Numbered from the stretch's first letter, positions 48,998 through 57,687 are shown. The stretch: DNA of 64,000 nucleotides from Kofleriaceae bacterium (GCA_024762925.1 JANTGM010000003.1:1-64000); one strand, 5' to 3'. Made by a program: numbers and translations. The notes: generated by a model from the sequence alone, not told the origin.

Positions 48998-50450
48998 TGG
49001 TTCCTAGGGATTGTTCCCAGTGTTGGCGGATTTGGTTTGAGACCTGATCGCGAGGGCGAGCCTCTAAGGCACGTTTTGCCGCTGCCAGTGCCTCTGGTCC
49101 CTGCCCGAACTGGTTGTAGAGCTGTGCAGCGCCTCTGTTGAGCTTGAAGTTCTTCGGGTTGTGAAGGAGACCAGCCTCGTATTGTCGCAGCGCATCTTGC
49201 TTGCGGCCCGCTCGCAGATAGCTTGCGGCGAGACGCGAGTGGCCCGACGCATAGGTCGGATCAATACCTACGACATTTTCGTAGTGAACGATGGCGCTGG
49301 CCGTGTCGTTGTTTCTGCGGTCGTTATGGCCCCAAAAGTGGTAGTACGTTCGCAACCCATCGGTGGTGTGGACGAAGGCCCAGAGCCCGATGCATGCCAC
49401 CAGGGCTTTGATGCCAGCCGATGCTGGGTTTCTTGTTAGTGCGGCGTCCGCAACAGCGAACAGAATGACGCACCAAGTGAGCATGTTAATCGAGTCGAGA
49501 AAAATGCTCTGTGTAAGTAGGGCGCCAAGCGTGGTCGTTGTGGCGAAGATGCCGATTCCAACACTACGGGAGATGCGAACTCGCTCTCGGAGTTTCTTGA
49601 TACCGCTGCGAGGCAGGGAAAGCGCCTTATGCACAGCGGATACCCACGATTCGGGGAGTAGAAGCAGGTAGAGAGTCGCCATGAAGTAGGAGAAGAGCCC
49701 AATACGCAGTCCCGAGAACTCAAAGGTCATGTGCATTCCAACACCGATTGCAATGGCGAGCGGCCAGAGCTTTCGCACATGAATTAGGCCGGCCAACAAC
49801 AGCTCAGCAACAATGGTCAGCTTTGCTGCGGTGCCCCAACCGATATCAACGATGAGGTCGCGAATCCAACCGTCGGTGATTTGACGCTGCATTGTACTGC
49901 CATCGAGCCACTCACTGTCGAGCTTCGCCACCACGGCAAAGAGGTACATCACCGAGAGCGCAACCAGAAGCATGCGAGTGGGCCAGAATCGCTCCGCGTT
50001 TTCCTCCGCTTCGGCGTCTCTACTACAAAGGTCGGGCCACGGAAACGCCGCAAGCAACGCTAAGGCTAGGGCGAGCAAGTAGTGGTGTTGATACGAGTTG
50101 AGTTGGGAGATGAAGTAGCCCACTGCGAAGAGCAACGCTAGGGCAACATAGGTCGCGCGTCTGGCACCGCCCAGCGCGATGCGAAGGCCCAGGAGGGATT
50201 GCGCGCCGAAGACCACCGACATGAAAACCCGTGAGGGCGTGGGCAAGATCCCATCGAGAAATGGAAAGTGACTCACATTGAAGTCGCCAAAGCCATACCG
50301 TGGTGCGTTGCCGATTTGCAGCCACGCATCAAGAGCGAAAACAAAGAAGAATGCAAAGCGAAAGAGCTTGAGCTTCTCGTCCGAGACACGCAGCCCGAGC
50401 CAAAACTCTTCATACGTATTCTTAGCGCTCAAAGTGCACCGGTTTCGCAA
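48984..50450 (-). CDS. HTTM membrane protein with C-terminal TPR repeats
   Basis: A 488-residue protein with about ten to twelve transmembrane helices resembling the HTTM (vitamin K-dependent gamma-carboxylase-like) domain. Features are LFRFAFFFVFALDAWLQIG, NSYQHHYLLALALALLAAF, FAVVAKLDSEWLDGS and MHMTFEFSGLRIGLFSYFM. The C-terminal 90 residues form two to three TPR motifs (SRLAASYLRAGRKQDALRQY). It may carry out a membrane redox reaction or modification on a substrate presented by the TPR part. The start is uncertain: a TTG at 50450 or one at 50432 overlapping the upstream stop. Confidence 0.8.
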   Translation of the reverse strand: MRNRCTLSAKNTYEEFWLGLRVSDEKLKLFRFAFFFVFALDAWLQIGNAPRYGFGDFNVSHFPFLDGILPTPSRVFMSVVFGAQSLLGLRIALGGARRATYVALALLFAVGYFISQLNSYQHHYLLALALALLAAFPWPDLCSRDAEAEENAERFWPTRMLLVALSVMYLFAVVAKLDSEWLDGSTMQRQITDGWIRDLIVDIGWGTAAKLTIVAELLLAGLIHVRKLWPLAIAIGVGMHMTFEFSGLRIGLFSYFMATLYLLLLPESWVSAVHKALSLPRSGIKKLRERVRISRSVGIGIFATTTTLGALLTQSIFLDSINMLTWCVILFAVADAALTRNPASAGIKALVACIGLWAFVHTTDGLRTYYHFWGHNDRRNNDTASAIVHYENVVGIDPTYASGHSRLAASYLRAGRKQDALRQYEAGLLHNPKNFKLNRGAAQLYNQFGQGPEALAAAKRALEARPRDQVSNQIRQHWEQSLGTNAQN

Positions 50451-50872
50451 AAGTCAAAGAGACCTCGGGCCACAAGCTCAACATCTTCATCCGACGCTTC
50501 TCTCGCACGGTCATAGAGAGCGGCTTGCGCCTTCGCGGTGCTCCCCGGATGTGTCTCACACTGAACTCGAATGCGAAGTGCTTGATCGGGGTATTTCTCA
50601 CATAGGCGAGTCCCCATCGCTGTGATGACTTGTTGCCGCCCGCGCTTGGCGAGTCCTACCCACGCGCTGTGAAAGGTCTCCGAGGCCTTAAGAGCGGTGC
50701 GCTTTTCCCCAAGTAGGAACTGGGTTCCACACTTCTCACTTCGAATTGGAGAGAACATGCGCCATGCGAAACGCTCGTCGCGTGGGTCGTCATTCATGAC
50801 GTAGTAGTGCGCGGGTGCCGCTAGCAGGACGAGAAGGACTGCGTGAATTGCTATGCCAGTGCGCCGTGTCAT
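50429..50872 (-). CDS. Small membrane protein, partner of the HTTM protein
   Basis: A 147-residue protein with one N-terminal transmembrane helix (TRRTGIAIHAVLLVLLAAPA) and a soluble remainder with conserved Trp/Phe in RFAWRMFSPIRSEKCG. The WRMFSP pattern recurs in small proteins encoded next to HTTM proteins and probably marks an interacting subunit. The ATG at 50872 is preferred; an ATG at 50914 or a longer GTG-type frame to 51025 would add unlikely sequence. Its stop overlaps the beginning of the HTTM-TPR gene. Confidence 0.7.
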   Translation of the reverse strand: MTRRTGIAIHAVLLVLLAAPAHYYVMNDDPRDERFAWRMFSPIRSEKCGTQFLLGEKRTALKASETFHSAWVGLAKRGRQQVITAMGTRLCEKYPDQALRIRVQCETHPGSTAKAQAALYDRAREASDEDVELVARGLFDFCETGAL

Positions 50873-51034
50873 CGTCCCGGTGTGCTGCGCAATGTACCAA
50901 AGGGACTCACTCATGCACGCAAGCGTTGCGCGGCAAGGTGTTCGCAGTACTAGTTTTTTCGCCCGTAAGAGATGACACACCTCGATCTTGCGGTTGCCAA
51001 AGGTGGCACGAACTGTGCTCTGCACCGTCGTTGG

Positions 51035-52264
51035 ATGAAGTGCATTGCAATTCTAGGCGCGGGAACTGCGGGAACCATGATGGCCAACCGCTTGGTTCGA
51101 AGGCTGCCAAGAGAGTGGAGAGTTGTGGTTCTGGACCAAGACGATGATCATGTCTATCAGCCGGGGCTCCTCCTTTTACCATTTGGCCAGTATCGAAAAG
51201 AGGAGCTTGTACGATCGCGAAAGCGCCTGGTGGATCCGCGAGTTGAGGTTCGACTCTGTGGGGTTGATCGAGTGGCGCCTGATGAGAAGCGGGTGTACCT
51301 GCAAGATGGCGAATCCCTCGCCTATGAGATTCTCATTGTGGCTACTGGCGCCGAGCTTCAGCCAGAGCAGACCTTGGGGCTGATGGGAGCAGGTTGGAAT
51401 GAGTCGGCGTTTGACTTCTACAGCCTGGAGGGAGCTTGCGGTTTGGCAAAGGCGCTCGAGTCATTTACTAGAGGTCGACTGGTCGTCAATCCGGTTGAGA
51501 TGCCGATCAAGTGCCCAGTTGCTCCTCTCGAGTTCTTGTTCTTGGCCGACGCGTACTTCACCGAGCGCGGCATTCGCGATCAGGTTGAGATTGTCTATGC
51601 CACACCGCTTGAAGGAGCGTTTACAAAGCCCGTAGCTTCGGCCTACCTGGGCAACATGCTGGCGGAGCGAAACATTACCGTCTTGGGTGACTTCGCGACA
51701 TCAGAAGTCGACGGCGAGAAAAACGTGCTTACGGCGTACGATGGTCGAGAAACAAACTACGACCTCTTGGTGAGCGTTCCTGTGCACGGCGGCTCGGCCC
51801 TGATCACTCGTTCGCAGATGGGTGATGCCAGTGGCTGGTTTCCTACGGACAAGCACACGCTCGCGTCGGCAAAGCTTGAGGGTGTCTTTGCGATAGGGGA
51901 TGCGACCGACGTTCCAGCGTCCAAGGCGGGCGCTGTGGCCCATTTCCAGTCCGATGTACTGGTTGCCAATATCCTGCGCTACATCGATGGGCGACCTCTT
52001 GAGCCGGCCTTTGATGGGCACTCGAACTGCTTCATCGAAACGGGGCATGGCAAGGCGATGTTGATCGACTTCAACTACGAGACTGAGCCGCTGCCGGGCA
52101 AGTACCCTCTTCCCGGCATTGGACCGTTTTCCCTCTTAGCGGAAAGCGCGATTAACCACTACGGCAAACTCGCCTTCAAATGGATCTACTGGAACCTCTT
52201 GGTTGCCGGTAAAGAGTTGCCACTAGATCACCGAATGCTAATGGCCGGCAAGCATGCTGCGTAA
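51035..52264 (+). CDS. Sulfide:quinone oxidoreductase-like flavoprotein
   Basis: A 409-residue FAD-dependent enzyme of the two-dinucleotide-binding-domain superfamily. The N-terminal FAD motif GAGTAG is at 8-13. SQR-type features are a Cys in MPIKCPVAPLEF (Cys 160), a second in NCFIETG (Cys 332) and Cys 135. A C-terminal amphipathic region (NHYGKLAFKWIYWN) is typical of monotopic membrane attachment. It should oxidise sulfide to polysulfide or thiolate-bound sulfur and pass electrons to quinone. The downstream DUF1641-DsrC fusion and DsrE-family genes support a sulfur role. The ATG at 51035 is chosen; an upstream frame to 50972 is not supported. Confidence 0.85.
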   Translation: MKCIAILGAGTAGTMMANRLVRRLPREWRVVVLDQDDDHVYQPGLLLLPFGQYRKEELVRSRKRLVDPRVEVRLCGVDRVAPDEKRVYLQDGESLAYEILIVATGAELQPEQTLGLMGAGWNESAFDFYSLEGACGLAKALESFTRGRLVVNPVEMPIKCPVAPLEFLFLADAYFTERGIRDQVEIVYATPLEGAFTKPVASAYLGNMLAERNITVLGDFATSEVDGEKNVLTAYDGRETNYDLLVSVPVHGGSALITRSQMGDASGWFPTDKHTLASAKLEGVFAIGDATDVPASKAGAVAHFQSDVLVANILRYIDGRPLEPAFDGHSNCFIETGHGKAMLIDFNYETEPLPGKYPLPGIGPFSLLAESAINHYGKLAFKWIYWNLLVAGKELPLDHRMLMAGKHAA

Positions 52265-52288
52265 CTCAAACTTGGCGAATCGAGGACG

Positions 52289-53248
52289 ATGATGTCTCAA
52301 TCGGAATTGACAACACTCACCGACCAGGTAGCTGAGCTGACCAAGAGCGTCGACTACCTTGTGAAACGACAACAACAGCAAGAAGAGCTCTTTGAAGAGA
52401 TGATGCCAATTGCCAAATTGGCCTTGGACGCCTCTGTGACCAAGTTGGACGCACTTGAACGCGATGGCACGCTGGATTTCGTGCGTGAACTGGCGGGGAT
52501 TGGCGTGCGGGTTCGTGAGGGCTTCTCGCCAGCAGACGTTCGACAGCTGGGCGATGCCGTTGTCGGAATTCTCGACGCGGTCAAAGCGCTAACGCGACCG
52601 GAAGTCTTGAAGATCGCGCAGGATGCATCTGAGGCGCTGGAACATGCGGACGATGCCAAGCCGCTGGGGCTAATTGGTATGGTTCGTTCTACGAAAAACT
52701 CTGATGTGCAGCGCGGCATGGCCGTGATGATCGAGGTGCTAAAGCGCGTAGGGCACGGCGTCAACGCAATGGACGCCAAGCAGGGCGCAAGAGACGATAA
52801 GAAGAAGAGCCTTGCCCGCATGCTGGGACCAAGACGGAAGGCATTAGGCACCGAGCGCCGCATGCCACCTTCGCTTGTCTCGACTCCTCAGGCACCAAGG
52901 GCCGATACGTCGAGCCTGGGTGCGAGCTCAATCGTCGCAAAGACCTGTGTCACCATCGATGGTGTGGAGTTTTGCACCAATGGCGACATGGTAGATCCAG
53001 GAGCCTGGAATCGAGCCATCGCCTCGGCGATCGCCGTTGCCGAAGGTCTGGAGCTTGGGGACCGACACTGGATCTTGATTAATGCAGCACGTGACGAGTT
53101 TTTGGCGTCAGGAACGACTCCCAACATTCGGAGGCTCACGCTGATCACCGACATGACCACTCGCGACATCTACGGACTATTTCCCAAAGCACCAGGGCGC
53201 ACAATCGCGCGGATTGCTGGTTGCCCTAAACCCGCAGGCTGTCTCTAG
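52289..53248 (+). CDS. DUF1641 protein fused to a DsrC/TusE-like domain
   Basis: A 319-residue protein of two parts. The N-terminal half (1-170) is a DUF1641-type region: a coiled coil (LTDQVAELTKSVDYLVKRQ), LDALERDGTLDFVRELAG and LGLIGMVRSTKNSDVQRGM. The C-terminal 110 residues are a complete DsrC/TusE fold: VTIDGVEFCTNGDMVDPGAW, LGDRHWILINAARDEF, PNIRRLTLITDM and AGCPKPAGCL. The penultimate sulfur-carrying Cys (318) is kept. A second Cys lies at 312, six residues earlier, not at the usual DsrC position eleven residues before. DsrC-type proteins carry sulfur on this Cys. The gene follows the SQR-like gene by 24 bases. Confidence 0.88.
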   Translation: MMSQSELTTLTDQVAELTKSVDYLVKRQQQQEELFEEMMPIAKLALDASVTKLDALERDGTLDFVRELAGIGVRVREGFSPADVRQLGDAVVGILDAVKALTRPEVLKIAQDASEALEHADDAKPLGLIGMVRSTKNSDVQRGMAVMIEVLKRVGHGVNAMDAKQGARDDKKKSLARMLGPRRKALGTERRMPPSLVSTPQAPRADTSSLGASSIVAKTCVTIDGVEFCTNGDMVDPGAWNRAIASAIAVAEGLELGDRHWILINAARDEFLASGTTPNIRRLTLITDMTTRDIYGLFPKAPGRTIARIAGCPKPAGCL

Positions 53249-53268
53249 GACGTAGGAAGAACACCAAG

Positions 53269-53745
53269 ATGGAAACTCAAAACCAATCCGCTCGAAAAGT
53301 CTCAATAATTTGCTCGAAAGCAGGTCTTGACGAGTGCTATCCCGCCCTTATTCTGGCGAACGCTGCGCGCCAATCAGGAATTGAAGCGATGGTCTTTTTC
53401 ACGTTCTGGGGCTTGGACGTGATTACCGAGAAGAAGGTCGATCATCTACATGTGAACATCGCAGGCAACCCCGCTAGTGGCATGCCGACAATCGTTGGGG
53501 GGCTTCCTGGAATGGAGAGTCTCGCTGCCAAGATGATGAAGAACAGCATGGAGAAACTCGATCTACCGACTGTGCGAGAGATGATCGAAATTCTCGAAGA
53601 AGCAGGCTGTGAACTCTATGGCTGCGAGCTGGCAATGCAGATGTTTAAGCGCGAGAAAGAAGAGCTTCTACCGCAGGTACATGAGGTCATTACTGCTGGT
53701 GACTTCTATGATCTCAGCGTAGGGGCTCAGATTATCTTCACATAA
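53269..53745 (+). CDS. DsrE/DsrF-like sulfur-relay protein
   Basis: A 158-residue protein of the DsrE-like (peroxiredoxin-like DsrE2) superfamily. Features are ALILANAARQSGIEAMVFFT, a glycine-rich GMPTIVGGLPGM, and the C-terminal EEAGCELYGCELAMQMF with Cys 114 and Cys 119. In TusBCD and DsrEFH this type of Cys carries persulfide. It lacks membrane segments and is soluble. It lies 20 bases after the DUF1641-DsrC fusion gene, so it is probably its partner and the last gene of this set. Confidence 0.88.
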   Translation: METQNQSARKVSIICSKAGLDECYPALILANAARQSGIEAMVFFTFWGLDVITEKKVDHLHVNIAGNPASGMPTIVGGLPGMESLAAKMMKNSMEKLDLPTVREMIEILEEAGCELYGCELAMQMFKREKEELLPQVHEVITAGDFYDLSVGAQIIFT

Positions 53746-53834
53746 GTAACTAATATTACTGAGAACGACATTCTAGGGGATATCACCGATAATAAATAGA
53801 GAGTAGTCACTTTTTAAATGATAGCGTTCATCTC
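53746..53834 (+). promoter_or_regulatory. AT-rich intergenic region, likely promoter
   Basis: An 89-base gap that is clearly more AT-rich than the surroundings (for example ATAATAAATAGAG and TTTTTAAATG). A short inverted repeat, AGTAA and TTACT, with a six-base centre, straddles the preceding stop codon (53745-53760). It could be the promoter and operator for the amidohydrolase and TetR genes, but no canonical -35/-10 pair is convincing. Confidence 0.4.
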
Positions 53835-55601
53835 ATGCTGGTTCTGGAGAACGGATGGGTTTTTGATGGGCAGGGCGCGGCGCCAAAGCGGGCAAACATC
53901 CTGATTCGGGACGGTGTTGTCGATACGATTTCTTCTGAGCCAATTGTGGCCGGCCAAGCTCATCGGATCGACGCAGAGGGCAAGTGGGTCTTGCCGGGAT
54001 TTCTCGACACACATACGCACTACGATGCAGAGCTGTTGGCTGCACCAGGACTCGAAGAGTCTGTGCGCCACGGTGTGACTTCGATACTTGTTGGCTCCTG
54101 TTCACTCGGTACGATTTTTTCTGATCCGCAGGACTGTGCGGATGTCTTCTCGCGGGTAGAGGCGCTGCCTCATGAGCATGTTGAGTCCGCTCTCAAGGAA
54201 TTCAAAGACTGGAGTGAACCAAGCGGCTATATCGAAGCCCTGGAGCGACGCGCTCTTGGCCCGAACGTCATGGCGTTTGTAGGACACTCCGACATGCGGG
54301 TGCGCGCGATGGGGCTAGGACGCGCTGTGGACCCCAGTGTGAAACCCACGTTGTCGGAGCAGGCTGCCATGGAGAAGATGCTGGATGACGCACTCGACGC
54401 GGGGTTTCTAGGCATGTCCACCATGACCAATCCTTGGGACAAGGTTGGAGGCGAGCGCTTTCGATCTTCGCGCTTGCCGTCAACCTACGCAAGCTGGCGC
54501 GAGTATCGGCGCTTTCACAAAGTCTTGCGGAGTCGCGATCGCATCTTGCAGAGCGCTCCCAACATTGCGACGAAGTACAACGTACTCTTCTTTATGGCTA
54601 CCAGCGCCGCTTTTGGAGTGCGGAAAAAGCTCAAGACAACCTTGATCACTGCAGCAGATACCAAAGCAAACCCCATGCTCGCGGGTGCGCTGACAAAGGC
54701 GACGGGGGTTCTCAATCGCTTTCTCGGTGGGGACCTGCGCTGGCAGTCGGTGCCAATGCCCTTCGAGGTCTACGCTGATGGCATGGACCTGGTGGTGTTT
54801 GAAGAGTTCGGGGCTGGAGAAGCGGCATTGCACTTGGCCGAAGAGCTTGAGCGAAATGCGCTGATCAAAGGCGTGGAGTATCGTCGGCGCTTTCGAAGGG
54901 ACTACGAAAAACGCTGGAGTCCTCGGGTTTGGCATCGAGACTTCTATGATGCCGAGATTGTCGATGCGCCCGACACCACGCTTCGAGGAAAGAGCTTTGG
55001 CCAGGTGGCCGATGAACGCCAGCTTCACCCGGTCGATGCCTTTCTCGACTTGGTCGTGGAACACGGCAGCAAGCTTCGTTGGAAGACAACGATCGCAAAC
55101 CACCGGCCCGAAGCGTTGGAAAAACTCCTATCGCATTCCAGTGTGCACATTAGCTTTGCCGACTCGGGGGCTCATGTGCGCAACATGGCCTTCTATAACT
55201 TCCCACTCTACTTTCTTCGAATGGTGAAGCGAGCCAATGATCGAGGTGAGCCCATGATGTCGATGGAAAAGGCAGTTTGGAAGCTCACGGGAGAGCTGGC
55301 CGATTGGTATGGAGTTGATGCGGGCCGATTGGCTGTAGGAGAGCGCGCCGACATTGCGATCGTGGATCCGGAAGGATTGGATGATTCTGTCTCAGCCTAC
55401 GAGGAAGCCCCAATGCCGTGCTTTGGCGGGCTTGAGCGAATGGTTCGCCGAAATGATGCTGCTGTCGCGGCGACGATCATTGGCGGCAAGCTCGCCTTCG
55501 AGTATGGGAAGTTTTCTGATGGCTTCGGTTCGAAGGAAAGATATGGAGCATTCTTGCGGGCCAACACCAAGACCCCAGCGCCCCAAACCGCGGAGGTGTA
55601 G
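53835..55601 (+). CDS. N-acyl-D-amino-acid deacylase-like amidohydrolase
   Basis: A 588-residue zinc amidohydrolase of the D-aminoacylase family. The metal site starts with GFLDTHTHYDAE (His 60, His 62), and later motifs are GVTSILVGSCSLG, FVGHSDMRVRAMG, VHISFADSGAHVRNMA and VWKLTGELADWYGVDAGRLAVGERADI. The family hydrolyses N-acyl-D-amino acids or related amides, and the longer form seen here has an insertion with a Tyr/Arg-rich region. The actual substrate is not known. The stop is five bases before the TetR gene, which may regulate it. Confidence 0.88.
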   Translation: MLVLENGWVFDGQGAAPKRANILIRDGVVDTISSEPIVAGQAHRIDAEGKWVLPGFLDTHTHYDAELLAAPGLEESVRHGVTSILVGSCSLGTIFSDPQDCADVFSRVEALPHEHVESALKEFKDWSEPSGYIEALERRALGPNVMAFVGHSDMRVRAMGLGRAVDPSVKPTLSEQAAMEKMLDDALDAGFLGMSTMTNPWDKVGGERFRSSRLPSTYASWREYRRFHKVLRSRDRILQSAPNIATKYNVLFFMATSAAFGVRKKLKTTLITAADTKANPMLAGALTKATGVLNRFLGGDLRWQSVPMPFEVYADGMDLVVFEEFGAGEAALHLAEELERNALIKGVEYRRRFRRDYEKRWSPRVWHRDFYDAEIVDAPDTTLRGKSFGQVADERQLHPVDAFLDLVVEHGSKLRWKTTIANHRPEALEKLLSHSSVHISFADSGAHVRNMAFYNFPLYFLRMVKRANDRGEPMMSMEKAVWKLTGELADWYGVDAGRLAVGERADIAIVDPEGLDDSVSAYEEAPMPCFGGLERMVRRNDAAVAATIIGGKLAFEYGKFSDGFGSKERYGAFLRANTKTPAPQTAEV

Positions 55602-55605
55602 AGCG

Positions 55606-56214
55606 TTGCCTATTCGTAGTCGCCGCAGTCAGGCAGAAAGGCGGGAGAGCACCATTGCTAGGCTCCTGGATGCAACCATTGGTTCACTCGCCGAACTCGG
55701 CTATGCACGCACAACGACGGCGGGTGTTTGCGAGCGCGCGCAGATGTCGCAAGGAGCACTATTTCGCCACTTTCCCAGTCGCTCCAAACTGATTGCAGGC
55801 GCCACAGCGGAGCTGTGTGAGCGGCACTTGCAGCGGATGGCAGTCGCCTTTGCGAGCTTCTCTCAACCTTCGGGCGGCGACCCTGTGGAGGCACTTGTTC
55901 GAGAGATTCGATCGGCCACTCGCTCCCAGGAGCATGCTGCTTGGCACGAAGTGATGGTTGCCGCACGGACTGACAAGGCACTACACAAACTCGTTGCTCC
56001 AACGTTACGAGCATTCGAGGCCGAGCTGCTCAAAGGCTTGCCAAGTGCGAATCTGCCAACATCTTCAAGAATGGGCACGATCATGCTTTCGCTGATGCAT
56101 CTTTTTGACAGCGAGTCGGTGACCATAGCCGTGTATGGCAATGCCGAGCTTGAGGGAGATCGGATTGAATGGCTCACGGGCATGCTGAGACGTGAACTGG
56201 CGCTGGCCGAGTGA
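55606..56214 (+). CDS. TetR-family transcriptional regulator
   Basis: A 202-residue regulator starting at TTG. The GGAGGT site eight bases upstream (within the end of the amidohydrolase gene) strongly supports it. The HTH covers about residues 36-58 (TTTAGVCERAQMSQGALFRHF), and the second half is a helical ligand-binding domain. It is likely to regulate the amidohydrolase gene just upstream or its own operon. It is separated from the downstream DUF2293 gene by 24 bases. Confidence 0.88.
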   Translation: MPIRSRRSQAERRESTIARLLDATIGSLAELGYARTTTAGVCERAQMSQGALFRHFPSRSKLIAGATAELCERHLQRMAVAFASFSQPSGGDPVEALVREIRSATRSQEHAAWHEVMVAARTDKALHKLVAPTLRAFEAELLKGLPSANLPTSSRMGTIMLSLMHLFDSESVTIAVYGNAELEGDRIEWLTGMLRRELALAE

Positions 56215-56238
56215 GGGAACTGTGCGGTAACAGACGTC

Positions 56239-56916
56239 ATGGCAAACGAGACCCGCGAAGTTAGCCCTGGGCCCAACCCGAAGAGCGTTCGCACAAAAGA
56301 TGGAACGGTCTTGAATGTACCTGAGCACTGGGTTCTCGTGCCGCCTGGAGATCCGGGGCTAACGCGAAGAGTCAAGAAAGCAGGACCAACGTGGACCGTG
56401 AAGGAGAAGCGAGGACGTCGGATGTTTTCGCAGGGCGTGTGGACCGATGGGGCGGTGGTCTCGCGAATCCGAGCCGAGCTTGCAATTGAGCGAGCGAACC
56501 CGGCCTATCAGAAAAAGTTGGACACCGCGCGAAAGAAACGCGAGCAAGACCAAGAGGTCTATGCCGAGGAGTTCCAGCGCGCAGTGGAGCACTTTCTAAA
56601 TTTTGCTCCGCGCTATGCGCAGCTCGGCAAAGGACTCTCGTATGTGATCACCGAACACGGAATTGCCGTTGGAAGTGGGACGGTTGCAAGGACCGCGCGC
56701 ATTCCCATTGAGAAGCGCGCCGAAGCAGCAACGATTGCGTGGCTTCGGCACCAAACGACCGAGTATGACGATATGAAGATTCCCCGCGTCAAAGGAATGC
56801 GCCGCGAGGTTCGACGACTGCTGGCAGAGCGTTCGCGTCGGCTCTTGGACACCTATCGAAAGGGGCGGCACGTAGATCCCCAGTCTTGCCCACTTAGTCG
56901 CGCCCTTGCACCTTAG
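56239..56916 (+). CDS. DUF2293 protein
   Basis: A 225-residue basic protein, rich in Arg and Lys. The first part (VPEHWVLVPPGDPGLTRRVKKAGPTW) and the final part with TEYDDMKIPRVKGMRREVRR are typical of DUF2293 proteins. Its function is unknown; basic residues at both ends suggest nucleic-acid contact. Start ATG. It may be co-transcribed with the TetR gene, and it is followed by a region with an 18-bp inverted repeat. Confidence 0.8.
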   Translation: MANETREVSPGPNPKSVRTKDGTVLNVPEHWVLVPPGDPGLTRRVKKAGPTWTVKEKRGRRMFSQGVWTDGAVVSRIRAELAIERANPAYQKKLDTARKKREQDQEVYAEEFQRAVEHFLNFAPRYAQLGKGLSYVITEHGIAVGSGTVARTARIPIEKRAEAATIAWLRHQTTEYDDMKIPRVKGMRREVRRLLAERSRRLLDTYRKGRHVDPQSCPLSRALAP

Positions 56917-56955
56917 GTGTAGTCACTCTGGTATCCCCCTAAAAGGTATTGGATT

Positions 56956-56973
56956 TTTCTGTACGAACAGAAA
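56956..56973. promoter_or_regulatory. 18-bp inverted repeat upstream of the sigma factor
   Basis: TTTCTGT and ACAGAAA, perfect 7-bp arms with a four-base centre (ACGA). The sequence lies about 50 bases upstream of the ECF sigma gene and 40 bases downstream of DUF2293. It could be an operator or a weak terminator, since no T run follows. Confidence 0.4.
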
Positions 56974-57021
56974 TGTCAATTCTCTTTGTCGCCAAAGTCG
57001 GAGCTGGTCCGCTGAACGAAT

Positions 57022-57687
57022 GTGGCAATGGTAGTTGAGGTCGGCTTCAAGTCGAGACGAGATTTGGGCGCAACCCACTACACTCAGAGCGTGCTTGGAG
57101 TTGTGCAGGCAGTGCTCGCAGGGCGCATGTCTCAGTGGCCGAACCTCGTGACCGAAGTGCACGCACTTGCAATCTCTGTCTGTGAGAGGCAACAAGCTCA
57201 CGATAGCGACTTTGCAAACAACGTGGCGCTTCGGGTGATTGAAAGGCTCCAGAAGGACAACTACCGAGCGCTGCATCGATTTGTAGAACTGCGTGCTTCG
57301 TATCCGGACCTTGACTTTGAGAAGTGGACGCGCGGGATCATCAACAACGCCGCGGTTGACGAGCTTCGATCACAGCCCAACATTGCGCGGTCCCGAACAG
57401 GTAAGGGGCGCGAACTGCGAAGTCGCGTGCACATCGCTTTTGAAGACGAAAACCACGCTGAGATTCGGGTGAAAGAGACTGCGTCACTAGATGCGCGACG
57501 GATTCTCCGTTGGATGCACAGTGAGAGTTTTCCTGATGAGCAACGACATGCAGTGCTCTTGTGGCTCACTGGCCATTCGGTGCACGACTGTGCCTCTTTG
57601 CTGGGAGTTGATGTCGCCCATGCGCGTCGCTGTCTTCAAGCTGCACGCCTTCGTTTGCGTCGACACTTCAAGGAGGGAAGTAAATGA
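57022..57687 (+). CDS. ECF-like sigma-70 factor
   Basis: A 221-residue protein resembling an ECF sigma factor. The region-2-like part is DSDFANNVALRVIERLQKDN, with RFVELRASYPDLDFEKWTRG and INNAAVDELRS. The region-4 HTH is DEQRHAVLLWLTGHSVHDCA and LLGVDVAHARRCLQAARLRL. Only ECF-type domains (2 and 4) are visible. The GTG at 57022 is the first in-frame start, with ATG three codons on. Its stop overlaps the start of the putative anti-sigma gene (ATGA). Confidence 0.82.
   Translation: MAMVVEVGFKSRRDLGATHYTQSVLGVVQAVLAGRMSQWPNLVTEVHALAISVCERQQAHDSDFANNVALRVIERLQKDNYRALHRFVELRASYPDLDFEKWTRGIINNAAVDELRSQPNIARSRTGKGRELRSRVHIAFEDENHAEIRVKETASLDARRILRWMHSESFPDEQRHAVLLWLTGHSVHDCASLLGVDVAHARRCLQAARLRLRRHFKEGSK

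Noticed and set aside
54434-54778. Secondary frames within the amidohydrolase gene
   Set aside because: They lie wholly inside a clear gene with catalytic motifs in the main frame.
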